From contig DIWM01000023.1 of NCBI GenBank assembly GCA_002428485.1, positions 53,924 through 117,923 on the forward strand: a stretch of DNA of 64,000 nt. Direction: 5' to 3'. Each line of letters opens with the position of its first letter. Position 1 is the stretch's first letter. Source of the stretch: Deltaproteobacteria bacterium UBA6106 (lineage in GTDB: Bacteria > Desulfobacterota > Syntrophorhabdia > Syntrophorhabdales > Syntrophorhabdaceae). The position numbers were made by a program, and so were the translations under genes. Positions 8,699 through 16,765 of this stretch are shown here, piece by piece. A model generated the notes under the pieces. The model ran no database searches. It saw only the letters and a list, made by a program, of their open reading frames with translations, and was not told where the DNA came from.

Positions 8699-10519
8699 TT
8701 ATTCCACCGTTACGCTCTTGGCGAGATTGCGGGGCTGGTCTACGTCGGTCCCCAGGAAATTTGCGATATAATAAGCAAGGAGCTGAAGGGGCACAACGGA
8801 CAGGACCGGCTGCAGTGCATAGATGGTCCGGGGCAATACAAAGAAGGTTTCCGCGCGGTCTGCCATTTCGTGAGACGGGTCATCGGTCAGCATCAGCACC
8901 CTGCCTCTTCGCGAGATCACCTCTTCTACGTTGCCGCAGGTCTTTTTGTACGTATGGTCATGCGGAGATACAACGACAACGGGCATACTCTCGTCGATGA
9001 GAGCGATCGGGCCGTGCTTCATCTCTCCCGCGGCATAAGCCTCCGCGTGGATGTAGGAGATCTCTTTCAGCTTTAAGGCACCTTCGAGCACCGACGGGTA
9101 ATTGATCCCCCTTCCCAGGTAAAGGAAGTTTCGGTAAACCATATATTTCCTTGCCATCTCTTCGATAAGGCCCGATGCGTCAAGAATCGACTGTACCTTG
9201 CGGGGAACCTGTTTTATCTCGTTTATGTAATTGCTCACATCTGCGCTGCTGATCAGGCCGAGCGCTTTGCCCATATAGAGCATGAGCAGGAAAAGGACCG
9301 ATATCTGGGTCGTGAAGGCCTTTGTGGAGGCAACTCCTATCTCAGGGCCCGCGTGGGTAAAGATAACCCCGTCGGCGTCCCGTGCAAGGGTGCTGCCGAG
9401 GACGTTGCAGATAGAGAGCGTATACACTCCCTTTTTCTTCCCCTCTTTCATCGCAGCTATCGTGTCGGCCGTTTCGCCCGACTGAGAGATGAGGATCAGC
9501 ATGTCGTCCTTTTTGAGGATCGGCTCTCTGTAACGAAATTCAGATGCGATATCGGTTTCAACGGGGATACGCAGCAGGGACTCAAAAAGATGTTTTCCGA
9601 TCATACAGGCATGGTATGAGGTGCCGCAGGCAACCATCCATATCTTTTTGATCTTTGCGGGGTCTGGTAATTTCAGTTCTTCGAAATCCACCTGGCCTTT
9701 TTCTTCTTTCACCCTTCCGATCAGCGTCTCCGATATGGCCCTCGGCTGCTCAAATATCTCCTTAAGCATGAAATGTTTAAAACCGCCCTTTTCCGCCATG
9801 GCGTCCGACCACTGTACCTGGTGTATCTCCCTTTTAACGGCCTTGCCTTCCAGGTCGATCAGCTTCACCGTGCCTTCGGCGAAGATCGCAATATCATCAT
9901 CTTCAAGGAAGATAAACCTCTTTGTCCTGTTGATGATCGCCGGGGCATCGCTCGCGATATAATATTCGCCGTTGCCGACGCCCACGATGAGCGGGCTTTC
10001 CTTTCTTGCCGCGATGAGCATCTTGTCCGCTTCGCGGATGATGCCGAGGGCATAGGAGCCCCTGAGTTCTTTAAGGGATAACCGGACAGCGTCGACAAAG
10101 TTTCTGCCCTTTTTGATGTAGCTCGTTATGAGGTGGGGTATGACCTCCGTATCGGTATCGGAGAGGAACTTATGGCCTTCTTTCCTCAGGCGCTCTTTCA
10201 GCTCGATGTAGTTCTCGATGATGCCGTTGTGAACAACGACCACATCCCCCGCCTTATGCGGGTGTGCGTTGCGCTCAGACGGTGTCCCGTGCGTTGCCCA
10301 CCTCGTATGCGCGATGCCCGTCTTCCCTGCAAAATCGCCTTCGGCGACAACCTTTCTCAGTTCTTCGACCTTGCCTTTCCGCCGTGCTATCTCGATCTTG
10401 CCCTGATTCCACACCGCAATACCCGCCGAATCATAGCCCCTGTATTCGAGCCTTTTCAGCGCGTCTATCAATACCCCGCAGGCGTCGTTCTTTCCTTTAT
10501 ATCCAACTATTCCGCACAT
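8699..10519 (-). CDS. glmS: Glutamine--fructose-6-phosphate aminotransferase (isomerizing)
   Basis: GlmS makes glucosamine-6-phosphate from fructose-6-phosphate and glutamine, the first committed step toward UDP-GlcNAc for peptidoglycan and LPS. The protein has 606 residues, the usual length. It begins MCGIVGYKG, placing the N-terminal nucleophile Cys directly after Met; HTRWATHG and the class-II amidotransferase domain follow. Two SIS sugar-isomerase domains occupy the C-terminal half (VACGTSYHA, LISQSGETADT, STKAFTTQ), and the end NLAKSVTVE is characteristic. It lies 93 bases downstream of the glmU-like gene on the same strand. No glmS ribozyme-like leader is recognisable in that short gap. 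Confidence 0.97.
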   Translation of the reverse strand: MCGIVGYKGKNDACGVLIDALKRLEYRGYDSAGIAVWNQGKIEIARRKGKVEELRKVVAEGDFAGKTGIAHTRWATHGTPSERNAHPHKAGDVVVVHNGIIENYIELKERLRKEGHKFLSDTDTEVIPHLITSYIKKGRNFVDAVRLSLKELRGSYALGIIREADKMLIAARKESPLIVGVGNGEYYIASDAPAIINRTKRFIFLEDDDIAIFAEGTVKLIDLEGKAVKREIHQVQWSDAMAEKGGFKHFMLKEIFEQPRAISETLIGRVKEEKGQVDFEELKLPDPAKIKKIWMVACGTSYHACMIGKHLFESLLRIPVETDIASEFRYREPILKKDDMLILISQSGETADTIAAMKEGKKKGVYTLSICNVLGSTLARDADGVIFTHAGPEIGVASTKAFTTQISVLFLLMLYMGKALGLISSADVSNYINEIKQVPRKVQSILDASGLIEEMARKYMVYRNFLYLGRGINYPSVLEGALKLKEISYIHAEAYAAGEMKHGPIALIDESMPVVVVSPHDHTYKKTCGNVEEVISRRGRVLMLTDDPSHEMADRAETFFVLPRTIYALQPVLSVVPLQLLAYYIANFLGTDVDQPRNLAKSVTVE

Positions 10520-10612
10520 GGTCTCTTCCTTGTGTCCATATTGTACCCCCCCCTATTACAGCCTTAAGTCACGGTTCCATCGTCATTACAAGTAATGATT
10601 CCCGCCCCGGTG

Positions 10613-11644
10613 TTAACGTTTTTTCCTGCCCGCCACATCGCCTGCACGGGCAACGCGGCCTGTCCTGGAAAAAGGCTCAACCTTCGCGTTCTCTTTGATC
10701 TCGCCCCCCTCGATCACAGCAAAACCTTCAATGGTAACGTTATCGTGTATCACCGAATCCTTCACGATAACGTTGGGGCCGATCATCACGTCGCTTCCTA
10801 TCACAGTATTCCCGAAAAGATAGCAGTTGGGAAATATCGTCGTATCGATGCCGATCTTCACGCCGCTTTCGATATACACGTTCTTGTCCAGAAACGTTAC
10901 CCCTCTTTGCATGTGCTGCTCCACGATCCTCTGCCGCATGATCGCGTTCGCCTCCAGAAGCTCCCTGCGCGAATTTATGCCGAGGACTTCCTGTGCGTTT
11001 CCGTGGTTGTATCCCTTGATGCCCTGACCCTTCTGCCGCCCCACCTTGCAGATATCGGTAAGGTAATACTCGCCCTTTTTATTATCAGCCGATATTGACC
11101 TCAACAAGGGAAAAGATCGTACCGGAATGATGCAGATGCCCGTGTTGATACGTTTGATCTCCCGCTCCTGCTGTGTGGCATCGGCATCCTCTTTGATCTC
11201 GATTATCTCATCGCCCGACATGATGACCCTTCCATATCCGCCGGGATCGGGGACATCTGTCGTCATGAAGGTGACGCTCTTTACCTTCCCGTAAAAGGAA
11301 AGGAAATTCTTCAATGTCTCCTTTTCTATCATGGGGACATCTCCGTAGAGGACAAGGACGTCGCCTTTGTCAATGAACCTGCCGGCAGAGAGCAGTGCGT
11401 GAGCCGTGCCTTTCTGCTCCCGCTGCAGGACACACGTAACAGGATAGGCTTTCAGATATTCCCTGACCTCTTCCCTGCCGTGGCCGACAACGACGACGAT
11501 CTTCGCAGGTGCAAGCTCCCGCGCCCTCTCGACCACGTAGCGTATCATGGGCCTTCCCATGATCTCATGCATTACCTTCGGCCTTTTTGAGATCATTCTC
11601 TCGCCTTTTCCCGCGGCAAGGATCACAACGTTAAGCTTTTTCAT
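10613..11644 (-). CDS. glmU: GlmU-type UDP-GlcNAc pyrophosphorylase lacking most of the acetyltransferase domain
   Basis: The protein carries the GlmU uridylyltransferase domain (NVVILAAGKGERM, QREQKGTAHA, LYGDVPMI, NTGICIIPV, GEYYLTDI) and then only a short run of hexapeptide repeats (about residues 240-325). It stops after EPFSRTGRVARAG, where a normal ~450-residue GlmU continues through the left-handed beta-helix that carries acetyltransferase catalysis. At 343 residues it should make UDP-sugar from the 1-phosphate but probably not acetylate glucosamine-1-phosphate. The ATG at 11644 follows GGAGAGGG and overlaps the tatC stop by 14 bases, indicating coupling. No downstream frame continues the missing domain, so this looks like a genuine short form. 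It could also be a GlmU-like nucleotidyltransferase of other specificity. Confidence 0.85.
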   Translation of the reverse strand: MKKLNVVILAAGKGERMISKRPKVMHEIMGRPMIRYVVERARELAPAKIVVVVGHGREEVREYLKAYPVTCVLQREQKGTAHALLSAGRFIDKGDVLVLYGDVPMIEKETLKNFLSFYGKVKSVTFMTTDVPDPGGYGRVIMSGDEIIEIKEDADATQQEREIKRINTGICIIPVRSFPLLRSISADNKKGEYYLTDICKVGRQKGQGIKGYNHGNAQEVLGINSRRELLEANAIMRQRIVEQHMQRGVTFLDKNVYIESGVKIGIDTTIFPNCYLFGNTVIGSDVMIGPNVIVKDSVIHDNVTIEGFAVIEGGEIKENAKVEPFSRTGRVARAGDVAGRKKR

Positions 11645-12383
11645 CAACCCTCTCCTTCTTTCCAAAGACCCTCACAATGACAACGCTCAGCTCATAAAGC
11701 CCCCATAATGGAATAGCAACGAGGAGCTGGCTTGACACGTCCGGCGGCGTGATTATAGCGCTTATAATAACGGCTGCGAGGATCGCGTATCTCCTCTTGT
11801 TCGCGAGCATCTTGTAGCGTATGATCCCAGCCCTTGCGAGGTAGAACGCGACAAGCGGCAGCTCAAAGAGCAGCCCGAACATTATGAGCATCTTCAGGGT
11901 CAGGCCCATGTAGTTCTTAAGATCCGGCATGGGGATAATGAACTCACCGGCGTAGCTGACAAAAAACCTGTATATATAAGGCATCACGACATAATAACAG
12001 AACAGGCCGCCGCATATAAAACAGAGGCTGCCCAGAAAGATAAAGGGATAAACATAACGTTTTTCCTTTTCATAAAGGCCCGGCGATACGAACATCCAGA
12101 ACTCATAGAGGATCACGGGCGCAACAATGAAAAGGGCGGCGACAATGGATATCTTGAAATAGGTAATGAACGCCTCGGTGACAGCGGTAAAAATAAAGGA
12201 GCTCTTTGCCGGCATGACCCGGATAAAAGGCTCCATAAGAAAGGCAAATATCTTTTCCTTAAAGGAATATGTCAGAATAAAGGCTATTCCGACCGCTACA
12301 ATACAGACCAGGATACGATCGCGCAGTTCCTTGAGATGGGAAAGGAATGGCTGTTTTGCATCAACTGATGATTTCTTGGCCAT
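11631..12383 (-). CDS. tatC: Twin-arginine translocase subunit TatC
   Basis: This 250-residue integral membrane protein has six predicted helices and the family signature near the start (FLSHLKELRDRI), which contains the conserved Glu of the signal-peptide binding site. The phrase FWMFVSPGLYEKEKRY and the late NKRRYAILAAVIISAIITPPDV are typical of TatC. It recognises RR-signal peptides of folded cofactor-bearing exported proteins. tatB lies 30 bases upstream on the same strand and the glmU-like gene overlaps its end, so the three probably form one transcript. Confidence 0.96.
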   Translation of the reverse strand: MAKKSSVDAKQPFLSHLKELRDRILVCIVAVGIAFILTYSFKEKIFAFLMEPFIRVMPAKSSFIFTAVTEAFITYFKISIVAALFIVAPVILYEFWMFVSPGLYEKEKRYVYPFIFLGSLCFICGGLFCYYVVMPYIYRFFVSYAGEFIIPMPDLKNYMGLTLKMLIMFGLLFELPLVAFYLARAGIIRYKMLANKRRYAILAAVIISAIITPPDVSSQLLVAIPLWGLYELSVVIVRVFGKKERVDEKA

Positions 12384-12413
12384 GAGTTTTCGACTTTTTC
12401 TGTTGGTGCTTTT

Positions 12414-12731
12414 TTATCCGCGTAATGTCCCGCCTTCAGGGCTATTCTTATCTCCTTCTCCGCCCGTGCTCTGAGCGTTGCGCTCATCATCCACGGCGGG
12501 TTCCCCGGAACTAGCCTCTTCGGCAGCGCCGGCGTGCGTTTTTTCTTCCAGGGAAGCCTCTGCCCCTGCAACCTCATCCTCGATGGTCTCTTTTACCTCA
12601 TCGGCCATCCTCCTGAACTCCGAGAAAGCCTTGCCGAGAGATTTGGCGAGCTCGGGCAGCTTCGAAGGCCCTACTACCAGTAGGGCTACAACCATAATAA
12701 CAATGATTTCCGGAAGACCGATACCAAACAT
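12414..12731 (-). CDS. tatB: Twin-arginine translocase subunit TatB
   Basis: The protein is 105 residues: one N-terminal transmembrane helix ([16 protein letters not shown]), the hinge [13 protein letters not shown], an amphipathic helix ([13 protein letters not shown]), and a disordered acidic tail rich in Glu, Ala and Gly. The Gly-Pro hinge and its place directly before tatC favour TatB over TatA; a separate tatA occurs at 47302. It probably starts the tatB-tatC-glmU-glmS transcript. The 110-base gap to the divergent esterase gene must hold its promoter. Confidence 0.9.
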   Translation of the reverse strand: MFGIGLPEIIVIMVVALLVVGPSKLPELAKSLGKAFSEFRRMADEVKETIEDEVAGAEASLEEKTHAGAAEEASSGEPAVDDERNAQSTGGEGDKNSPEGGTLRG

Positions 12732-12801
12732 TTTTCATAAACTATCATAAAAACAAGGTCAGGTAAAACAAAATAACCCCTGTAACGATCAATCCGGGAT
12801 A

Positions 12802-12830
12802 TTTACAAATCCAATATTCTCTGATAATAT
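12802..12830 (+). promoter_or_regulatory. Sigma70-type promoter for the esterase gene
   Basis: TTTACA (12802-12807) and TAATAT (12825-12830) are separated by 17 bases. The predicted start of transcription falls only a few bases before the ATG at 12842, and there is no Shine-Dalgarno sequence, so the mRNA may be leaderless. Confidence 0.6.
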
Positions 12831-12841
12831 GTATACACCCC

Positions 12842-13783
12842 ATGATAAAAAAACTGTGTCTCTCAATCGTGCTGATCGCTTCACTTCTGTTTATTGCCCC
12901 CCGCCTGTATGCGGAAAGCTTCGGGGGGCCAGGGTACCACGACGGCTCGCTGACCCATGACGGCCAGACAAGAACATATATGGTGTATATCCCGACAATA
13001 TACATCGTCCAGAAGCCTCAATCAGTCCCCCTTGTCATTGTGCTTCACGGCGGAGGCGGGAACGCGAAAGAAGCGGCCCGCGTGACCGGCTTCAGCCAGA
13101 AGGCAAATACGGAAGGCTTTATCGTCGTCTACCCGAATGGAACAAGCTGGGTCGGCAAAAGCATCTTCCTCACATGGAATGCCGGAAATTGCTGCGGATA
13201 TGCCCTTGAAACCAACATCGACGATGTCGGTTTCATCAGAGCCCTGATTGAAAAACTTGAAAAGGAACTACCTATTGACCCAAAGCGCATCTACGCAACA
13301 GGCATATCGAACGGCGCCATGTTGAGCTACCGTCTCGGCTGCGAGCTTTCTGGCAGGATTGCCGCTATTGGCCCCATAGCAGGGGCTTTTAACATCCCGG
13401 ATTGCAAACCGGACCACCCTGTCTCGGTCGTCATATTCCACGGCATAAATGACGAACACATCCGTTATTATGGCGGTAAATCCTCGAAGATGGCAGACGG
13501 CCGAGAACGTACTGACAAGCCTGTTTCCTATGCAGTTTCGTTCTGGACAAAACACAACCAATGTGCAGCAACTCCCCAAAGGGAAGAGAAAGGACGCATC
13601 ATTAAAAACCTCTACGCCGGGGGATCATCCGGTACAGAGGTCCTTCTCTACAGCATCAAAGGCGGAGGTCATGCATGGCCCGGTGGTAACAAAATGAAAC
13701 ATATCGGCGCCGATGAACCTGTGTATGCGGTCCCTGCAACAGATTTGATCTGGGAATTTTTTAAAAACCACCCCAAACAGTAA
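12842..13783 (+). CDS. Secreted PHB-depolymerase/feruloyl-esterase family hydrolase
   Basis: This 313-residue alpha/beta hydrolase has a signal peptide (residues about 1-24, ending RLYAES). The oxyanion segment is VLHGGGGNAKEA and the nucleophile is Ser156 in the elbow GISNG. A likely acid lies in FHGINDEHIRY and the catalytic His in GGGHAWPGG near the end. The family (LpqC/poly-3-hydroxybutyrate depolymerase type) hydrolyses polyesters or aromatic esters outside the cytoplasm; the actual substrate cannot be told. It is monocistronic, divergent from tatB, with repeat arrays after its stop. Confidence 0.88.
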   Translation: MIKKLCLSIVLIASLLFIAPRLYAESFGGPGYHDGSLTHDGQTRTYMVYIPTIYIVQKPQSVPLVIVLHGGGGNAKEAARVTGFSQKANTEGFIVVYPNGTSWVGKSIFLTWNAGNCCGYALETNIDDVGFIRALIEKLEKELPIDPKRIYATGISNGAMLSYRLGCELSGRIAAIGPIAGAFNIPDCKPDHPVSVVIFHGINDEHIRYYGGKSSKMADGRERTDKPVSYAVSFWTKHNQCAATPQREEKGRIIKNLYAGGSSGTEVLLYSIKGGGHAWPGGNKMKHIGADEPVYAVPATDLIWEFFKNHPKQ

Positions 13784-13794
13784 AAGGAAAAGCA

Positions 13795-13912
13795 GCTCAT
13801 AGCTGACAGCTGTCAGCTCACAGCAGGGCATAGTAGGCAGTAAAAACCTTTTCGTGCTTACTGCATACTTGATTTTACTGATCGCTGATAGCTGTTAGCT
13901 GAAAGCTGATTT
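13795..13912. repeat. Heptamer arrays (GCTSATR type) between the esterase gene and perR
   Basis: One array occupies about 13795-13823 and a second about 13882-13912 (units GCTGATA, GCTGTTA, GCTGAAA, GCTGATT). The units are 7 bases long with a fixed GCT and variable third to seventh positions. No gene is seen here. Confidence 0.75.
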
Positions 13913-13921
13913 TAATTACTC

Positions 13922-13950
13922 TTGACATTATTACAAAATTGTATTAAATA
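13922..13950 (+). promoter_or_regulatory. Probable perR promoter
   Basis: A perfect TTGACA (13922-13927) is followed after 17 bases by a weak -10, TAAATA (13945-13950). Transcription would begin within the PerR box, close to the ATG at 13973. No Shine-Dalgarno sequence is visible, so the message may be leaderless. Confidence 0.5.
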
Positions 13951-13955
13951 TTAGT

Positions 13956-13970
13956 TTATAATAATTATAA
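13956..13970. promoter_or_regulatory. PerR box (operator)
   Basis: The 15-mer TTATAATAATTATAA matches the PerR-box consensus TTATAATNATTATAA at every defined position. It ends two bases before the perR start codon and overlaps the predicted transcription start, which fits autorepression with derepression by peroxide. Confidence 0.8.
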
Positions 13971-13972
13971 CT

Positions 13973-14398
13973 ATGGAAGATCTGATAAAAATACTCCAGT
14001 CCAGAAATATACACCCGTCTCACCAGCGCATAAAAATACTGGAAATTCTTGAGAAAAATGAAGATCATATGAATGTGAATATGATCTATGAGGAGCTTTT
14101 GAAGGAGATACCGACAATCTCGAAAACAACTGTCTATAATACGCTCAGCACTTTTGCTGAAAAAGGGCTTGTCCACTGCCTCACGATCACTCCTGAAGAA
14201 ATGAGATATGATTACAGGGCAAACCCACATCATCACCTTTTGTGCACACGATGCGGCAGGATCATTGACGTAGATGTGCAATGCCGCTATGCTGATACTA
14301 TGGAGATTGACGGCCACTGTATTGAAGAGATACAGGGCTATTTTAAAGGCATATGCAGGGAATGCCTGTCGCATGATAAGGCACAAAAACAAAAATAA
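13973..14398 (+). CDS. perR: Fur-family peroxide-responsive repressor (PerR-like)
   Basis: This 141-residue protein has the Fur winged helix (about 1-85, with SKTTVYNTL) and dimerisation domain. It carries CTRCG and CRECL, the four-Cys structural zinc site. The regulatory-metal residues resemble PerR rather than Fur: Asp in RYDYRANPHHH, the His cluster, and Asp in GRIIDVD at the position where PerR has Asp and Fur has Glu. Histidine oxidation at such a site would sense H2O2. The PerR box immediately upstream and the desulfoferrodoxin gene 12 bases downstream support an oxidative-stress role. Metal specificity remains inferred. Confidence 0.88.
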   Translation: MEDLIKILQSRNIHPSHQRIKILEILEKNEDHMNVNMIYEELLKEIPTISKTTVYNTLSTFAEKGLVHCLTITPEEMRYDYRANPHHHLLCTRCGRIIDVDVQCRYADTMEIDGHCIEEIQGYFKGICRECLSHDKAQKQK

Positions 14399-14410
14399 AG
14401 GAGGTATATC

Positions 14411-14785
14411 ATGGCTGAAAGATTAGAGGTTTACAAATGCGCAATATGCGGGAACGTTGTGGAGGTTCTGTTTGGCGGAAAAGGGGAGCTTGTCTGTTGT
14501 AATGTGCCGATGAAGCTCATGCAGGAAAACACGGTAGACGCCGCAAAGGAAAAACATGTCCCCGTTATAGAAAAAACAGCGGACGGAGTCAAAATAAAGG
14601 TCGGCAGCGTCGCCCACCCCATGGAAGAGAAACATTATATCGTCCTGATCGAGGCAATCGTCGACGGCAGGGTCTATCGGCAGTTTCTATCACCAGGCGC
14701 AGCGCCTGAGGCATTCTTTCCCGTAAAAAGCGACAATGTGACGGCCCGCGAATACTGTAACCTGCACGGATTGTGGAAAAGCTGA
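14411..14785 (+). CDS. dfx: Desulfoferrodoxin (superoxide reductase, two-iron type)
   Basis: The enzyme reduces superoxide to H2O2 without releasing oxygen, a defence typical of strict anaerobes. The 124 residues contain an N-terminal desulforedoxin domain with a FeCys4 centre (YKCAICG and ELVCCNVP) and the catalytic SOR domain with His ligands in KHVPVIE, VAHPM and KHYI, and the Cys/His pair in [10 protein letters not shown]. An AAAGGAGG site precedes the ATG. It follows perR in the same transcript. Length is normal for the two-domain form. Confidence 0.96.
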   Translation: MAERLEVYKCAICGNVVEVLFGGKGELVCCNVPMKLMQENTVDAAKEKHVPVIEKTADGVKIKVGSVAHPMEEKHYIVLIEAIVDGRVYRQFLSPGAAPEAFFPVKSDNVTAREYCNLHGLWKS

Positions 14786-14791
14786 GAGATG

Positions 14792-14993
14792 CGGCTCATG
14801 GCTCATGGCTCATGGCAAATACTAAATCCGAATATCGAAGCACTAAACAAATTCGAATGTTCTAAATTTAAAATGTGTTTAGATGTTTTTGTTTTGAATA
14901 TTTGGTATTTGTATTTTGATATTGTTTAGAATTTAGATATTAGAATTTCGTGCTTGCTCCTGCTATGAGCTACGAGCTATGAGCTATGAGCTA
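14792..14993. repeat. Palindromic heptamer-flanked intergenic element, copy 2
   Basis: Three GCTCATG units (14792-14817) face four inverted TATGAGC/TACGAGC units (14961-14993) across an AT-rich core of nested inverted halves. The element lies between the co-directional dfx and rbr genes and probably within their transcript, so it could fold as a long hairpin in the mRNA. Confidence 0.85.
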
Positions 14994-15009
14994 AATTAAG
15001 GAGGATCTT

Positions 15010-15585
15010 ATGAAGTCTGTAAAAGGGACAAAAACAGAACAACACCTGCTCGCAAGCTTCGCCGGCGAATCGCAGGCAAGAAACAGGTATAGTTATTTCT
15101 CATCACAGGCCAAAAAAGACGAATACGAGCAGATATCATGGCTCTTCGCCGAAACGGCGGACAATGAAAAAGAACATGCCAAGAGGTTTTTCAAGTTCCT
15201 CGAAGGCGGTGAAGTGGAAATAACGGCCTCATATCCTGCCGGCGTCATCGGCAAGACCTTAGATAACCTGAAGGCGGCGGCAGATGGCGAAAAACTCGAG
15301 CATTCAGTGCTCTATCCCGAAGCGGCACGTATTGCTGACGAGGAAGGCTTCAGCGAGATAGCAACCGTCTTCAGGGAGATCGCTGAGGTCGAGGTAGAAC
15401 ATGAAAAGAGGTACCGCGCCCTTATCGGTAATATCGAGAACAACAGGGTCTTTAAAAGGGACACGGTGGTGAAATGGAGATGCAGAAACTGCGGCTACGT
15501 CCATGAAGGCAAAGAAGCACCTGTTGAGTGTCCTGCCTGTGCCCATCCCCAGGCATATTACGAGCTGCTGGCAGAGAATTACTAA
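15010..15585 (+). CDS. rbr: Rubrerythrin
   Basis: Rubrerythrin is a peroxide reductase with a diiron four-helix bundle and a C-terminal rubredoxin. The 191 residues contain the iron-binding ESQARNRY helix and the paired Glu/His motifs (ADNEKEHAKRF, AEVEVEHEKRY), then WRCRNCGYVHEG and VECPACAHPQAYYEL for the rubredoxin FeCys4 site. It starts after a strong AAGGAGG. With perR and dfx it completes a superoxide-to-water pathway; it may be co-transcribed despite the ~220-base repeat element in between, as no separate PerR box was seen. Confidence 0.97.
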   Translation: MKSVKGTKTEQHLLASFAGESQARNRYSYFSSQAKKDEYEQISWLFAETADNEKEHAKRFFKFLEGGEVEITASYPAGVIGKTLDNLKAAADGEKLEHSVLYPEAARIADEEGFSEIATVFREIAEVEVEHEKRYRALIGNIENNRVFKRDTVVKWRCRNCGYVHEGKEAPVECPACAHPQAYYELLAENY

Positions 15586-15609
15586 AACCGGATTTTCCAT
15601 CAGGACAGA

Positions 15610-15666
15610 GAAGGTGAAGTGTCCGGGTTTAAAACCTTTTACTTTTCACCTTTCACATTTTACAGG
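15610..15666. repeat. Heptamer array of TTTCACN type, copy 1
   Basis: Units ending in TTTTAC, TTTTCAC, CTTTCAC and ATTTTAC run at 7-base spacing (about 15640-15664). A complementary-looking GAAGGTGAAGTG lies just before, so the segment can form a weak hairpin. It lies between rbr and the nitrilase-fold gene. Confidence 0.7.
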
Positions 15667-15770
15667 TCTCATGTCCCCATACGACTTACGGGTTTTTCTC
15701 GCTGATCGCTGCAGTTTCGGTTTTTTCCTTGACAGTACTCTTTTCTATCTGTTAGTTTTCTTTGCGTATT

Positions 15771-16610
15771 ATGAAAATAGCCGGGATACAATTCGCCTGT
15801 TCTCCAGACAGGGAGAGAAATACCGAGAAGGCGCTGCAACTCCTTGCTGTGGCGCTGAGGGAGAACGCAAAGTTCATCTGTTTTCAGGAGCTCTTCAACC
15901 TCCCGTGGTTTCCTAAGGACAGGGATGAAGATGTCTGGAAGTACGCCGAAAAAACTGACGGGCCTACTGTCCGGCTCTTCAGGAATGCCCTTAAGGGGAC
16001 CGACAGCATCGTTATTCTTCCCATATTTGAAAGATCAGGGAAAAAGTATTTCAATACCTCTGTAGTTTTCAGCAGCGATACAACGATCGGCACATACAGG
16101 AAACTTCATGTCACGGATATACCTCTCTGGGAGGAAAAATCCTATTTTTCTCCCGGCAACCAGGGGCTTCCTGTTTTTCAAACACCTCATGGCACTATCG
16201 GCATCCAGGCCTCCTGGGATAACTTCTACCATGAAGGGATGGAGATCCTCAGGATGAAAGGCGCCGATATTGTCTTTGCCCCGACTGCCTGCGCCTTTAA
16301 ATCACAGCATATCTGGCAAACGGTCCTGTCGGGCAATGCAATCGCTAATGGCGTCTATATTATGCGCGTCAACAGGGTTGGGAGCGAGGCGATGCAGGAT
16401 TTTTACGGCATGAGCTTTTGCGTCAATCCGGAGGGCGAGCTGGTCGGAGGACCGACGGGGATAACCGACAGCGTGCTTCTCGCAGAGATCGATCTTGAAT
16501 ACCTTCAGCACGTGCGAAGGGAGTGGCCCATTTTGAAAGGGAGACGTCCCTCATGTTACAAGGAAATCTTCATGGAGGTTCCATGGGAGAAGAACGATCC
16601 CTCTGTGTAA
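15771..16610 (+). CDS. Nitrilase-superfamily (carbon-nitrogen hydrolase) protein with Cys-to-Ser change
   Basis: The 279-residue protein has the alpha-beta-beta-alpha nitrilase fold closest to N-carbamoylputrescine amidase/beta-ureidopropionase types. Catalytic Glu40 (CFQELFN) and Lys111 (YRKLHV) are present. At the nucleophile position the family reads ICWDQWFPE, whereas this protein has QASWDNFYHEG: Ser148 (codon TCC at 16212-16214) replaces the Cys. It may be inactive, regulatory or have altered chemistry. A TTG nine bases upstream is an alternative start; no clear ribosome-binding site precedes either. It overlaps the next small gene by 28 bases. Confidence 0.85.
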   Translation: MKIAGIQFACSPDRERNTEKALQLLAVALRENAKFICFQELFNLPWFPKDRDEDVWKYAEKTDGPTVRLFRNALKGTDSIVILPIFERSGKKYFNTSVVFSSDTTIGTYRKLHVTDIPLWEEKSYFSPGNQGLPVFQTPHGTIGIQASWDNFYHEGMEILRMKGADIVFAPTACAFKSQHIWQTVLSGNAIANGVYIMRVNRVGSEAMQDFYGMSFCVNPEGELVGGPTGITDSVLLAEIDLEYLQHVRREWPILKGRRPSCYKEIFMEVPWEKNDPSV

Positions 16611-16765
16611 TTTGTGCATGGAGAAAAGACTGTCAGAAAAAATTTTTAAAGAGCCAGGATATTTCATTCAGATGTCCCGAGTACGCAAAAGACATATCCA
16701 TCAAGGATGAAGAAAAACCAGATGATCAAAAGAAACATAGCGACAATCATAAGGGACGCCTGTGA
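16583..16765 (+). CDS. Small Cys-rich conserved protein upstream of argS
   Basis: This 60-residue protein starts at an ATG preceded by GGAGG with five bases between, inside the 3' end of the nitrilase-fold gene, and it overlaps the argS start. The pattern LCVICAWRKDCQKKF followed by FRCPEYAKDI resembles small proteins I associate with Geobacter-like genomes, in which four Cys could bind a metal. The tail is very hydrophilic. Function is unknown. Overlap on both sides suggests translational coupling with argS. Confidence 0.65.
   Translation: MGEERSLCVICAWRKDCQKKFLKSQDISFRCPEYAKDISIKDEEKPDDQKKHSDNHKGRL

Noticed and set aside
10520..10612. glmS ribozyme upstream of glmS
   Set aside because: The gap to glmU is only 93 bases and shows no ribozyme core; the host lineage would not be expected to have it.
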